Source of the DNA: Pleurodeles waltl
Taxonomy: Eukaryota > Chordata > Amphibia > Caudata > Salamandridae
Reading direction: 5' to 3'
NCBI RefSeq assembly: GCF_031143425.1
Contig: NC_090446.1
Span: 657,283,717 to 657,347,716 of the forward strand
Length of the DNA stretch: 64,000 nt
Each line of letters starts with the position of its first letter. The stretch's first letter is position 1. Of this stretch, positions 34,940 to 45,386 are shown piece by piece. The position numbers and the translations under genes are program-made. The notes beneath the pieces are model-generated. The model saw only the letters and a list, made by a program, of their open reading frames with translations. It was not told the DNA's origin and did no database searches.

Positions 34940-35850
34940 CCTACTTGTGAAACTTTCAGAGTGCGCAAATCATTGCTCTCATGTACACCTTGGCATTTAG
35001 ATCGGCAACAGCTTGTGTGATAATTTCATGGCATTTGCATATTCTTGTTCGAATCGGCAGTGTGCGCAATTCATTTCCAGCATGTAAAACTTGATGGTCA
35101 GATCGGCAACAGTGTGCGTGATCATTTCTTGGCATTTGCATATTCTTGTTCGAATCTGCAGTGTGCGCGATTCATTTCCAGCATGTAAAACTTGATGTTC
35201 AGATCGGCAACCGCTTGCACGATCATTTCATGGCATTTGCATATTCTTGTTCGAATCGGCAGTGTGCGCAATTCATTTCCAGCATGTAAAACATGATGGT
35301 CAGATCGGCAACAGTGTGCGTGATCATTTCTTGGCATTTGCATATTCTTGTTCGAATCGGCAATGTGCCCGATTCAGTTCCAGCATGTAAAACTTGATGT
35401 TCAGATCGGCAACAGCTTGCGCGATCATTTCATGGCATTTGCATATTATTGTTCAAATCTGCAGTGTGCGCGATTCATTTCCAGCATGTAAAACTTGATG
35501 TTCAGATCGGCAACCGCTTGCACTATCATTTCATGGCATTTGCATATTCTTGTTCGAATCGGCAGTGTGCGCGATTCATTTCCAGCATGTAAAACTTGAT
35601 GTTCAGATCTGCAACAGTGTGCGTGGTCATTTCATGGCATTTGCATATTCTTGTTCGAATCTGCGGTGTGCGCGATTCATATCCAACATGTAAAACTTGA
35701 TGTTCAGATCGGCAACAGTGTGCACAATCATTACATTGCATTGGCATATTCTTGTTCGAATCGGCAGTGTGCGCAATTCATTTCCAGCATGTAAAACTTG
35801 ACATTCAGATCAGCAACAGTGTGCACGATCATTTCATGGAAATGAAAACT
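34940..35850 (+). repeat. Tandem array with 101-bp unit, eight to nine copies
   Basis: TTGTTCGAATC (one copy TTGTTCAAATC) occurs at 35045, 35146, 35247, 35348, 35449, 35550, 35651 and 35752, always 101 bp apart. The rest of the unit includes CAGCATGTAAAACTTGATG and GATCATTTCATGGCATTTGC. Units differ by a few substitutions and no length change. Each has GTTCGAATC, which resembles a Pol III B-box core, but I see no matching A box. Confidence 0.95.
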
Positions 35851-36613
35851 TTGTTGTATTGTGTTTTTTGAAGTGCATACATTTATCCAGAGCTTTTGGC
35901 TTTTCTGTGAAGATGCTAAATTCAAAATGTGACATTCTTTGTGCATATTAAGTCCCTAGTACAATTCCTATTGTTTTCCAGGGAATGATTCAGATAGCCT
36001 TTTGTCCTCATGTAAAAATGCAATGTTTGTTCTGAAACATTATTCTAGAAGGTTCGTGTATTTCTAGACAGTATGTGATATTTCATGAAAAGCTCATATG
36101 AAACATTGTATTAACCCATACTTGATTTTTTCTAGGTACCCAGATTTCTTGAGGTCTAGTTATGGTCACTTCTTAGGTTATCCATGGTTACAGTATGAGA
36201 ACTCTTAGAACCATAGTCTATTGAAAGTCAATGTGATTATATTTCAATATTGTGTTGTTTAACCTTTTGCTTCCTACAGGTCTCCTTCCCAGCTGTTCCC
36301 TACCTAATCCCCTTTTCCCCCACTTGGACTCTCTCAGGCTCTGTGATATTTCTATCGGAGCTTTGGAGCTGTCTAGTCGTGGACATGTTGGGAACGTGTG
36401 CAGGCCCCGAGGATCTGGTCTCCCTGACACTCACCAGCTCTTCATTTTGGTGGCCATTTTGAATTGGGACACAGTCCATTCCCATAAAATTCATCAGCTC
36501 TTCGTTTTGGCTGTCATTTTGAATTGTGACATTTAATCTATTCTATAAAAAAAAAAAAATGAATACATTTATAATGAAAGACATCATAGGTGGATTTTAA
36601 CTATATTGTTTGA

Positions 36614-37489
36614 ATGGCGAACATCACAAGGATTAATCGAACCACCACCATTCTTGCAAAAACACGGTAAACCTGACATAAAATGGAAGGAGTGGTTATG
36701 TATTTTTAAAAATTACATCACGGATATTGACGCAAGTGAATATTCGCCGGTCAGGAAGATGGCCTTGCTTTTAATCATCTAGGTATAGCTGGGCAAAGAG
36801 TTCTTGATAATCTTCCGGTTATACCTGCCCCTGCTAATGAAAACACTCCGTGGAATGTGCACTTGGAAGCAAAGGAGCGTATGCGCAAGCAGTATTCAGA
36901 AGAACCAAGCGTTCTTTTGGAAGGACATAACTTTTTAAAATGTAAACGATATTGTGACGAGTCTGTGGAGGGATACATTGCCACATTAAGAGTTTTGGCA
37001 TCCAAATGTGAGTTTGAGAATAGCGTGGGTATTTACATAAGGGATCAATTTGTTTTCAATTGCTTTTCAAAGAAAATACAAGAAAGACTTTTGACTTGCA
37101 GGAACCCATCTTTAATAGAAACCATAGACATAGCAAAGAGTATTGAGAGGTCTATTGTTACCACTCAAGTGATGTCAAACCATGGGGAGGAACACCAAAG
37201 TCAGAGCGGTTTGTCTCCTATTAATATTATTTCAAATGAAACCTCATCTATATGTGCTTTGAGGAAGGAAAACAAATTTTGGAAAAACAGCAATGTTTTC
37301 TATAGGTGTGGATCTAAGAATCACATTGGAAATTCTTCATTGTGTCCTGCACAAGGAAAGAAATGTAACAGATGTCACAAGATAGGTCATTGTCAGTCTG
37401 TATGCAGAGCATCGGTGGGAGTCTACAACAAAACGAAGATCAACAGTCTCAGCTTACCTGATGAGAAAGATAATGTGCAAGACTGTTGA
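36614..37489 (+). pseudogene. Gag of Gypsy copy 2 with double zinc knuckle
   Basis: Starts ATG at 36614 (MANITR). A one-base insertion near 36633 shifts into the conserved PPPFLQKHGKPDIKWKEW. A second shift near 36778 leads to FNHLGIAGQRVLD, and the frame is then open from 36857 to 37489. This is the gag type found in K02A2.6-like Ty3/Gypsy elements of vertebrates. The C-terminus has a degenerate first knuckle (FYRCGSKNHIGNSSLC) and an intact CCHC knuckle (CNRCHKIGHCQSVC), which binds element RNA. The pol frame overlaps the end by 29 bases in another phase, as in elements that use frameshifting. Confidence 0.88.
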
Positions 37490-38499
37490 GATACATTTAC
37501 AAAATGTGCTATTAACAATAGACTTGGACCCCAGAGGAAAAAATCTTTTAAGTACTGAAGAAAGTAAAACTAAAAGGGGACCTTTTTGTCAAGTAACTAT
37601 TGATCAAAAGAAGATTACAGTAATGGTGGATTCAATAACTATTCTGGCTGATTGTACCTTTTACAAACTATGGCCTAAGGGTACAAAACTGATACCGGCT
37701 GATTTATGTCCAAAAGCATTTGGAGAACAAGATGTAGACTTGTCAGGTTATTTTATTTCTAACCTTGAGTGCCTGGGTAGAGTGATCAGTACTAAGATTT
37801 ATGTGGCTGTTAAGAGACGAGACATTGTGGGGTGGAACGATTTGGCGAAATAAGGTATATACCTGTGCCCTGGCCATAGGGAACCAGTTGTACTGGGTGA
37901 CATGCCTATTTTAGACATTGAGAATGAGGAAAATATCACACAGTTGATGGCACAGAAGTTCCTGAAGTATTTAAAGATGCCACAGGTAGTGTAGAAGGGT
38001 TTGAACATCATATTAAAATCAAAAAAGGAGCTGTTCCAGTTGTACATAAGGTCAGAGCAGTACCTTTGAGTGTGAGAAGTGATTTAACAAAACTTTTAGG
38101 AAAATTGACAGAGGGAGGAGTGATAACAACCACTGATTCATCCGAATGGGTGTCACCAATTGTTATAACAAAAAAAAAAAATCAGGTGATTTGAGACTCT
38201 GTGTGGATCTTAGATCACTTAATCAAAATATAGTAGTGGACTGTCATCCGTTACCTCACATACAAGAGATGTTAGCTAATGTAGGAGATGCCAAGTATTT
38301 CACAACTATAGATCTGCATTAAGCCTACCATCAGATAGTACTTACGTCTGATTCTCAGTCTTTGATGACATTTGTTACACCTTTTGGGGCCTATTAATAA
38401 TTAAGGTTACCTTTCGGGCTTGCTTCAGCGGCAAGCGTTTTTCAGAAGTTGATGGACAATCTGTGAAATGAAGTGAAACAGGTTCAAGAGTTTCAAGAT
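37461..38499 (+). pseudogene. Protease and first half of reverse transcriptase, Gypsy copy 2
   Basis: The protease region at 37461-37853 has VMVDSITILADCTF, where the Asp-Ser-Gly catalytic box has become Asp-Ser-Ile. After the stop at 37853 the frame changes near 37955 to FPEVFKDATGSVEGF, KVRAVPLSVRSDL and EWVSPIV, then a run of A at 38169-38180 causes another shift. Fingers/palm motifs continue (YFTTIDLH followed by a stop, LPFGLASAAS) up to EFQD at 38488-38499, where the solo LTR interrupts. Several stops make it inactive. Confidence 0.85.
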
Positions 38500-41477
38500 T
38501 GTAGGAAAGTACCATCTTGCCTGGCATGTTACCCCCATATTTCACTGTATATATGTTGTTTTAGTGTATGTGTCACTGGGACTCTGGCAGCCAGGGCCCC
38601 AGTGCTCATAAGTGTGCCCTGTATGTGTTCCCTGTGTGATGACTAACTGTCTCACTGAGGCTCTGCTAACCAGAACCTCAGTGGTTATGCTCTCTCTGCT
38701 TTCTAAATTGTCACTAACAGGCTAGTGACCAATTTCACCAATTCACATTGGCATACTGGAACACCCTTATAATTCCCTGGTATATGGTACTAAGGTACCC
38801 AGGGTATTGGAGTTCCAGGAGATCCCTATGGGCTGCAGCATTTCTTTTGCCACCCATAGGGAGCTCTGACAATTCTTACACAGACCTGCCACTGCAGCCT
38901 GAGTGAAATAATGCCCACATTATTTCACAGCCATTTTACACTGCACTTAAGTAACTTATAAGTCACCTATATGTCTAACCTTCTCCTGGTGAAGGTTGGG
39001 TACCAAGTTACTTAGTGTGTGGGCACCCTGGCACTAGCCAAGGTGCCCCCACATCGTTCAGGGCAAATTACCCGGACTTTGTGAGTGCGGGGACACCATT
39101 ACACGCGTACACTATACATAGGTCACTAACTATGTATAGCGTCACAATGGTAACTCCGAACATGGCCATGTAACATGTCTAAGATCATGGAATTGTCACC
39201 CCAATGCCATTCTGTGATTGGGGAGACAATTCCATGATCCCCGAGTCTCTAGCACAGACCCGGGTACTGCCAAACTACCTTTCCCGGGGTTTCACTGCAG
39301 CTGCTGCTGCTGCCAACCCCTCAGACAGGTTTCTGCCCTCCTGGGGTCCTGCCAGGCCTGGCCCAGGAAGGCAGAACAAAGGACTTCCTCAGAGAGAGGG
39401 TGTTACACCCTCTCCCTTTGGAAATAGGTGTCAGGGCTGGGGAGGAGTAGCCTCCCCCAGCCTCTGGAAATGCTTTGATGGGCACAGATGGTGCCCATCT
39501 CTGCATTAGCCTGTCTACACCGGTTCAGGGATCCCTCAGCCCTGCTCTGGCGTGAAACTGGACAAAGGAAAGGGGAGTGACCACTCCCCTGACCTGCACC
39601 TCGCAGGGGAGGTGCCCAGAGCTCCTCCAGTGTGCTCCAGACCTCTGCCATCTTGGAAACAGAGGTGCTGCTGGCACATTGTACTGCTCTGAGTGGCCAG
39701 TGCCAGCAGGTGACGTCAGAGACTCCTCCTGATAGGCTCTTACCTGTGTTGCTAGCCTATCCTCCTTCCTAAGTAGCCAAACCTCCTTTTCTGGCTATTT
39801 AGGGTCTCTGCTTTGGGGAATTCTTTAGATAACGAATGCAAGAGCTCATCAGAGTTCCTCTGCATCTCTCTCTTCACCTTCTGCCAAAGGATCGACCGCT
39901 GACTGCTCAGGACGCCTGCAAAACCGCAACAAAGTAGCAAAGACGACTACTGCAACCTTGTATCGCTGATCCTGCCGCCTTCTCGACTGTTTCCTGGTGG
40001 TGCATGCTCTGGGGGTAGCCTGCCTCCTTCTTGCACCAGGAGCTCTGAAGAAATCTCCCGTGGGACGACGGAATCTTCCCCCTGCAACCGCAGGCAACAA
40101 AAGACTGCATCACCGGTCCTCTGGGTGCCCTCTCAGCACGACGAGCGTGGTCCCTGGAACTCAGCAACTCTGTCCAAGTGACTCCCACAGTCCAGTGACT
40201 CTTCAGTCCAAGGTTGGTGGAGGTAAGTCCTTGCCTCCCCACGCTAGACTGCATTGCTGGGTACCGCGTGATTTGCAGCTGCTCTGGCTCCTGTGCACTC
40301 TTCAAGGATTTCCTTTGTGCACAGCCAAGCCTTGGTCCCCGACACTCTAACCTGCAGTGCACAACCTCCTGAGTTGTCCTCCGGCGTCGTGGGACTCCCT
40401 TTTGTGTCTTCGGGTGAGCTCCAGTTCACTCCTCTTCCAAGTGCCTGTTCCGGTTCTTCTGCGGGTGATGCCTGCTTCTGTGAGGGCTCCCTGACTTGCT
40501 GGGCACCCCCTCTGTCTCCTCATCCAAGTGGCAACATCCTGGTCCCTCCTGGGCCACAGCAGCATCCAAAAACCCTAACCGCGACCCTTGCAGCTAGTAA
40601 GGCTTGTTTGCGGTCTTTCTGCGTGCTTCTTCACGACGTGGGACATCCATCCTCCAAAGGGGAAGTTTCTAGCCCTCTTCGTTCTTGCAGAATCCACAGC
40701 TTCTACCATCCGGTGGCAGCTTCTTTGCACCCTCAGCTGGCATTTCCTGGGCATCTGCCCAATCTCGACTTTGTCGTGACTCTTGGACTTGGTCCCCTTG
40801 TTCCACAGGCACTCTTGTCCGGAAATCCACTTTGGTTGCATTACTGGTGTTGGTCTTTCTTGCAGAAATCCCCTATCACGACTTCTGTGCTCTCTGGGGA
40901 ATATAGGTGCACTTTACGCCTACTTGTCAGGGTCTTGGGGTGGGCTATTTTTCTAACCCTCACTGTTTTCTTACAGTCCCAGCGACCCTCTACGAGCTCA
41001 CAAAGGTTTGGGGTCCATACGTTATTCGCATTCCACTTTTGGAGTATATGGTTTGTGTTGCCCCTATACCTATGTGCTCCTATTGCAATCTACTGTAACT
41101 TTACACTGCTTGCATTACTTCCTATTGCTATTACTGCATATGTTTGGTATTGTGTACATATATCTTGTGTATATTTGGCATCCTCATACTGAGGGTACTC
41201 ACTGAGATACTTTTGGCATATTGTCATAAAAATAAAGTACCTTTATTTTTAGTATATCTGTGTATTGTGTTTTCTTATGATATTGTGCATATGACACCAG
41301 TGGTATAGTAGGAACTTTGCATGTCTCCTAGTTCAGCCTTAGCTGCTCTGCTATAGCTACCTTCTATCAGCCTAAGCTGCTAGAAACACCTCTTCTACAC
41401 TAATAAGGGATAACTGGACCTGGTACAGAGTGTAAGTACCCCTTGGTACCCACTACAAGCCAGGCCAGCCTCCTACA
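38500..41477 (+). mobile_element. Solo LTR of about 3 kb, copy 2 (AAGAT duplication)
   Basis: It starts TGTAGGAAAGTACC and ends CAGCCTCCTACA, with AAGAT at 38495-38499 and 41478-41482. It is collinear with 28408-31391 with roughly one difference in ten to fifteen bases by eye, and has AATAAA at 41231-41236. It splits the Gypsy reverse transcriptase within its FQDD catalytic box; joining the flanks with one AAGAT gives EFQDDILVF in frame. A 299-codon frame at 40293-41192 is not preserved in copy 1 and has no motif, so it is not called. Confidence 0.85.
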
Positions 41478-41482
41478 AAGAT

Positions 41483-42977
41483 GATATTCTTGTTTTCATC
41501 AAAACTAAAGATGAATATGTAGTTGTGCTGGAAAACGTTTTGAGCATATTAGCACATCATGGAATGACAGTTAAGCTAGATAAATGCAAATTAATGACAA
41601 AAGAGATAGAACACTTACGGCATACAATTTCACAGTCAGGAATCAAACCCAAATCTTGTAATGTGAAGGCCATAGTGGATGCCCCTCCAGCCACGGACAA
41701 GGATTCACTCAAGTCCTTTTTGGGGCTTTGTGAATATTATTCTAGATTTGTCCCAGGTTACTGTTTATTAGTACAGCCTTTACGCTCTCTTCTCAAAAAA
41801 GGAGCTAACTTTGTTTGGTAAGAACAGGTAGATCTAGCTTTTAAAGAGATTAAAAAAACTAGTTGTGTCAGCACCCTCTCTACAGCCATTTGAACCACAT
41901 GGAAAGTCGTTCAACACAGAAGATGCTAGCATCAAGAGAATAGGGGCAGTGTTTGGACAATGGTTAAGAGGCAAGGAAAATACAGTAGCTTTTGCTTCAA
42001 GAACTTTTCAGAGGCTGAAGCAAATTATAGCACTATCAAGAGAGAGGCATTTGCTTGCGTATTGGCAGTAGAGAAATTTAAAACGTATGTTTGGGGTATG
42101 TCATTTGATTTGTACACGAATCATAAACCTCTTATTTACATGTTGAGTGGGAATGGCCTTGGTAAAGCATTTGCGTGTCTGATTAGATTGTTATCGAAAC
42201 TCTAAGAGTATAATTCTAGTATCAAATATCTTCAAAGAGGAAATAATTATCGTGTGGATTGTTTGTCGAGGTTACCTTTAGATGAGAAAGAGGGAAGCAT
42301 GTTTGAAGATGAAGAGTGTGTTGTAGTTGCAATGGATGTGCTTGCTCTGTGCAAGGGTGCGATTTTGGAGCAAGAGTGGATAAATGCCACTATGCAAGAT
42401 GAGTGTTTGCAGAGAGTGATTCAGTACATTAAATCTGGGTGGCCACCTATAAAGTCATTATCACACGACGTAAGGTGCTTTCCACAAGTGGCTTCAGAAT
42501 TGTCGATTGAGAACCATATTTGGACACAAAACAGTTTATTTGTACCTCCTTTTTCATTACGTGCACGTCTCACTGAATTAGCACATAAAGGGCATCTGGG
42601 TATTTCAGCTACATCTAAGAAACTTAAACAGTATTTTTGGTGGCCAGGTTTGGATAAATCAGTTTCTAGTTTAATAGAAAAATGTCCACCCTGTGTTGTT
42701 TCTGACAAGCATTGGAAGTTCACTCATAAACCATTATTACTGGTACCTCTTCCATAGAGTCCTTGGACAAAAGTAGCAATGGATTTCTCTGGCCCTTTCC
42801 TTTTGGTACCTGGTGAGCGGAAATACTTAACTGTTTTAGTGGTCTATTTCTCAAAGTGGACATATTTTGAATTTGTAGAGGCACCTTGTACCAAATGAGC
42901 TATTGAATTTCTGGATACCATTTTTCTAATTGAAGGCCAATCCCAAATATGTCATTACAGATAATGGAACCCACTTT
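41483..42977 (+). pseudogene. Second half of reverse transcriptase, RNase H and start of integrase, Gypsy copy 2
   Basis: The frame resumes with DDILVFIKTK, and the thumb is seen in MLENVLSILAHHGMTVKL and FLGLCEYYSRFVPGY. RNase H follows after a stop and shift near 41820-41860 (EDASIKRIGAVFGQWL, FASRTFQRLKQ, LYTNHKPLIYML). Integrase begins with the HHCC domain (LAHKGHLGIS ... KCPPC; the second Cys pair is intact) at about 42560-42690, then the core AMDFSGPFLLVPGERKYL with the first Asp. It reaches ITDNGTHFG with the second Asp, directly before the MITE. Stops occur at 42205, 42756 and near 42897. Confidence 0.85.
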
Positions 42978-43585
42978 GGGGGTCATTCTGACCCCGGCGG
43001 TCTCTGACCGCCGGGGCCAGGGTCGGCGGGAGCACCGCCGACAGACCGGCGGTGCCCCGCAGGGCATTCTGACTGCGGCGGTTCGGCCGCGGTCAGATGC
43101 GGGAAACCGGCAGTCTCCCGCCGGTTTCCCGCTGCCCTGCAGAATCCTCCATGGCGGCGGAGCGTGACACCCCCTCCCGCCATCCTGTTCCTGGCGGGTC
43201 TCCCGCCAGGAACAGGATGGCGGTAGGGGGTGCCGCGGGGCCCCTGGGGGCCCCTGCAGTGCCCATGCCCATGGCATGGGCACTGCAGGGGCCTCCGTAA
43301 GAGGGCCCCACAAAGTATTTCAGTGTCTGCTATGCAGACACTGAAATACGCGACGGGTGCCACTGCACCCGTCGCACCTTCCCACTACGCCGGCTCAATT
43401 CTGAGCCGGCGTCCTCGTGGGAAGGTTGATTTGCCCTGGGCTGGCGGGCGGCCTTTTGGCGGCCGCCCGCCAGCCCAGGGCAAATCCCAAAATACCCTCA
43501 GCGGTCTTTAGACCGCGGAGCGGTATTTTGGTGGGGGAACTTCGGCGGGCGGCCTCCGCCGCCCGCCGAAGTTAGAATCACCCCC
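42978..43585 (+). mobile_element. Harbinger-like MITE, copy 2 (608 bp, TTT duplication)
   Basis: Ends are GGGGGTCATTCTGACC and, inverted, GGGGGTGATTCTAACTTCGG, flanked by TTT at 42975-42977 and 43586-43588. TTT departs from the usual TTA/TAA. The interior is GC-rich with an internal copy of the terminal core (GGCATTCTGACTGCGGCGG, about 43062) and long hairpins at about 43246-43292 (GGCCCCTGCAGTGCCCATGC and its inverse) and near 43320-43346. It interrupts the integrase core between the second Asp and the Glu position. Confidence 0.9.
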
Positions 43586-43588
43586 TTT

Positions 43589-44383
43589 GTGTCGAAAGAA
43601 ATGAAAGATTTCATACATAAACATGATATTGTTCATTTACAAGTAGCGCTGTATAGTCTGTCATCTAATGGTTTGGTTGACAGAGTCAATCGCTTTTTGA
43701 AAGAGGGTGTACAAACAGCTCTTAGTTCAAATGTTACAGTGTGGGCATATTTGACTACACCTCATTCTACCACTGAAGTAACTCCTTTTCGTGCATTACA
43801 TGCTAGAGAGGCGAAGACAAATTTGTTGCCTGCTTGACTTAACAATAACAAAGAAGAAGGTCATGAGAGAAATTTTCTGTACGGGAGCGATATTAGAGAG
43901 AAGGTTTTGACAAATCAGACTAAACAAAAAGAATATTATGATGATAAACACAATACTCATGAAGTTTGTGTACAAGTAAATGATTGTGTTCTAATCAGGA
44001 AGCCCAACAAAGAAAAAAAATGAGAATCATAATGTACTCTATATGTACAGGTGATTAAAACGAGTAAAGCGGCTGTTTTGTTAAAAAATAAAGGGTGGTG
44101 GAATAAAGACAGTGTTGTACCAATTTCTAAAACACAAGCTGACATTTTTTTCAAAACGTGTTGTAATAATGAGGAGAACAATTTCATGCTTTCTACTGAT
44201 GTTTGTACACATACCACACAGTCTCATAAGGTTAATAGTACAAGTTTAATGCTTCACGGAGGATCTAGCGTACCATCTTGCACTGATACTATTGTTGAAA
44301 ATGCAGATCAACGTGATCGATGTTTCCAAAGATCCAGACCATCTGTTTTACCAGCAAAATTTCAGGATTTTGTGATTTATTGA
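43589..44383 (+). pseudogene. Integrase C-terminal part, Gypsy copy 2
   Basis: The integrase core resumes as FVSKEMKDFIHKHDI and reaches SSNGLVDRVNRFLKEG, where the normally conserved catalytic Glu (NGLVER) is Asp. After a stop at 43837 the frame continues in pieces through a basic C-terminal region (VNDCVLIRKPNKEKK) and ends at about 44383. The 3' tract before the LTR is purine-rich (AAAGGGGAGAGGG, 44493-44505) and is the likely polypurine primer. Confidence 0.82.
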
Positions 44384-44508
44384 TTCAGAATTTTGTGATG
44401 TATTTATTGCTATATTATTGTGTAATAGGCTTGAACTTATTTTTCCTATTTATCTCTTTATAAGTTTTGTTTTAAGTTTAATCATTGTTTATAAAGGGGA
44501 GAGGGTGA

Positions 44509-45381
44509 TGTAGTATTCTTATGCTGATTGTAGCATGTTTCAAATTGAAAAAATCTATGATGTAATTTAGAACTCTTCTTGAGACTTTCAATTGACTCCT
44601 TGTTCCACAGTGTTCAGTTATTTTGTGGACATAGAGCTGATCGGAGGCCTCGGTTGTGTGTTTGTTTTTCCCTCTGATCTTTCCGGAATAAATATCATCT
44701 GCATGTAAAATCCTATCTGGACATTCTGGGGGTCATTCTGACCTTGGCGGTCCATGACCGCCATGGCGGAGTGCGGCGGAAGCACCGCCAACAGGCTGGC
44801 GGTGCTTCCTTGGCGATTCTGACCGCGGCGGTAAAGCCGCGGTCGGAAAAGGGGAGCCGGTGGTTTCCCGCCAGTTTCCCGCTGGCCCAGGGAACCCGCC
44901 ATGGCGGCGCTGCTTGCAGCACCGCCATGGGGATTCCAACCCCCTTACCGCCAGCCTGTTTCTGGCGGTGTCCACCGCCGGAACCAGGATGGTGAGAACG
45001 GGTGCCGTGGGGCCCCTGGGGGCCCCTGCACTGCCCATGCCACTGGCATGGGCAGTGCAGGGGCCCCCTAACAGGGCCCCACAAAGATTTTCACTGTCTG
45101 CTTAGCAGACAGTGAAAATCGCGACGGGTGCCACTGCACCCGTCGCACCCCTTCAACTCCGCCGGCTCCATTCCGAGCCGGCTTCATTGTTGAAGGGGCT
45201 TTCCCGCCGGGCCGGCCGACGGTCTTCTGGCGGTCGCCCGCCGGGCCAGCGGGAAAGCCGGAATGACCACCGCGGTCTTTTGACCGCGGTGCGGTCTTTT
45301 GGCGGGAACCGCTTGGCGGGCGGCGACCGCCGACCGCCGCGGTCAGAATGACCGCCTCTGTGTTTCTTTAACGATACAACA
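44509..45381 (+). repeat. 3' LTR of Gypsy copy 2, interrupted by a MITE
   Basis: Starts TGTAGTATTCTTATG and ends GATACAACA, followed by CTGAT (45382-45386). Removing the 629-bp MITE and one TCT leaves 241 bp, against 242 bp in the 5' LTR. The GGAATAAATATC phrase near 44685 is a possible polyadenylation signal. Confidence 0.88.
44728..45356 (+). mobile_element. Harbinger-like MITE, copy 3 (629 bp, TCT duplication)
   Basis: Starts GGGGGTCATTCTGACCTTGG and ends GGTCAGAATGACCGCC, flanked by TCT at 44725-44727 and 45357-45359. The uninterrupted 5' LTR of the same Gypsy element supplies the empty site. It has an internal terminal-core copy (GATTCTGACCGCGGCGG, near 44815), a hairpin at about 45018-45069 (GGGGGCCCCTGCACTGCCC and its inverse) and a second at 45087-45120. 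Among the three MITEs its first 20 bases are closest to the end of the autonomous element (GGTCATTCTGACCTCGG). Confidence 0.92.
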
Positions 45382-45386
45382 CTGAT

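Larger units (their letters stand above)
34600..36559 (+). mobile_element. Nested unit with TATA promoter, 101-bp tandem array and poly(A) tail
   Basis: Between the Gypsy leader and gag lies a 2-kb unit. It has a GC-rich promoter-like head with TCTATATAAGGGAGCC at 34731-34746, an array of exact 101-bp spacing (about 34940-35850) and an anonymous segment. Its end has two copies of CATCAGCTCTTCGTTTTGG-like sequence (36433 and 36490), then ATTCTATA and a run of 13 A (36547-36559). A poly(A) end and no coding frame suggest a non-autonomous retroposon. I could not find a target-site duplication, so the left edge is approximate. The alternative is that the array is native to this Gypsy leader. Confidence 0.5.
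33692..45381 (+). mobile_element. Ty3/Gypsy retrotransposon copy 2, both LTRs present, with nested insertions
   Basis: The 5' LTR (33692-33933) and 3' LTR (44509-45381, less a MITE) start TGTAGTATTCTTATG and end ATACAAYA, and the element is flanked by CTGAT at 33687-33691 and 45382-45386. Between them are a tRNA primer site, gag, protease, reverse transcriptase, RNase H and integrase in Ty3/Gypsy order (integrase last). Insertions account for much of the 11.7 kb: a promoter/VNTR/poly(A) unit (about 34600-36559), a solo LTR (38500-41477) and two MITEs (42978-43585, 44728-45356). Stops and frameshifts in every gene show it is inactive. Confidence 0.93.

Noticed and set aside
34940..35850. Regular repeat array as a CRISPR-like locus
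   Set aside because: The whole 101-bp unit is repeated with no unique spacers, and the context is a vertebrate retroelement.
40293..41192. 299-codon plus-strand frame in solo LTR copy 2
   Set aside because: The collinear region of copy 1 does not keep the frame and no protein motif is present.
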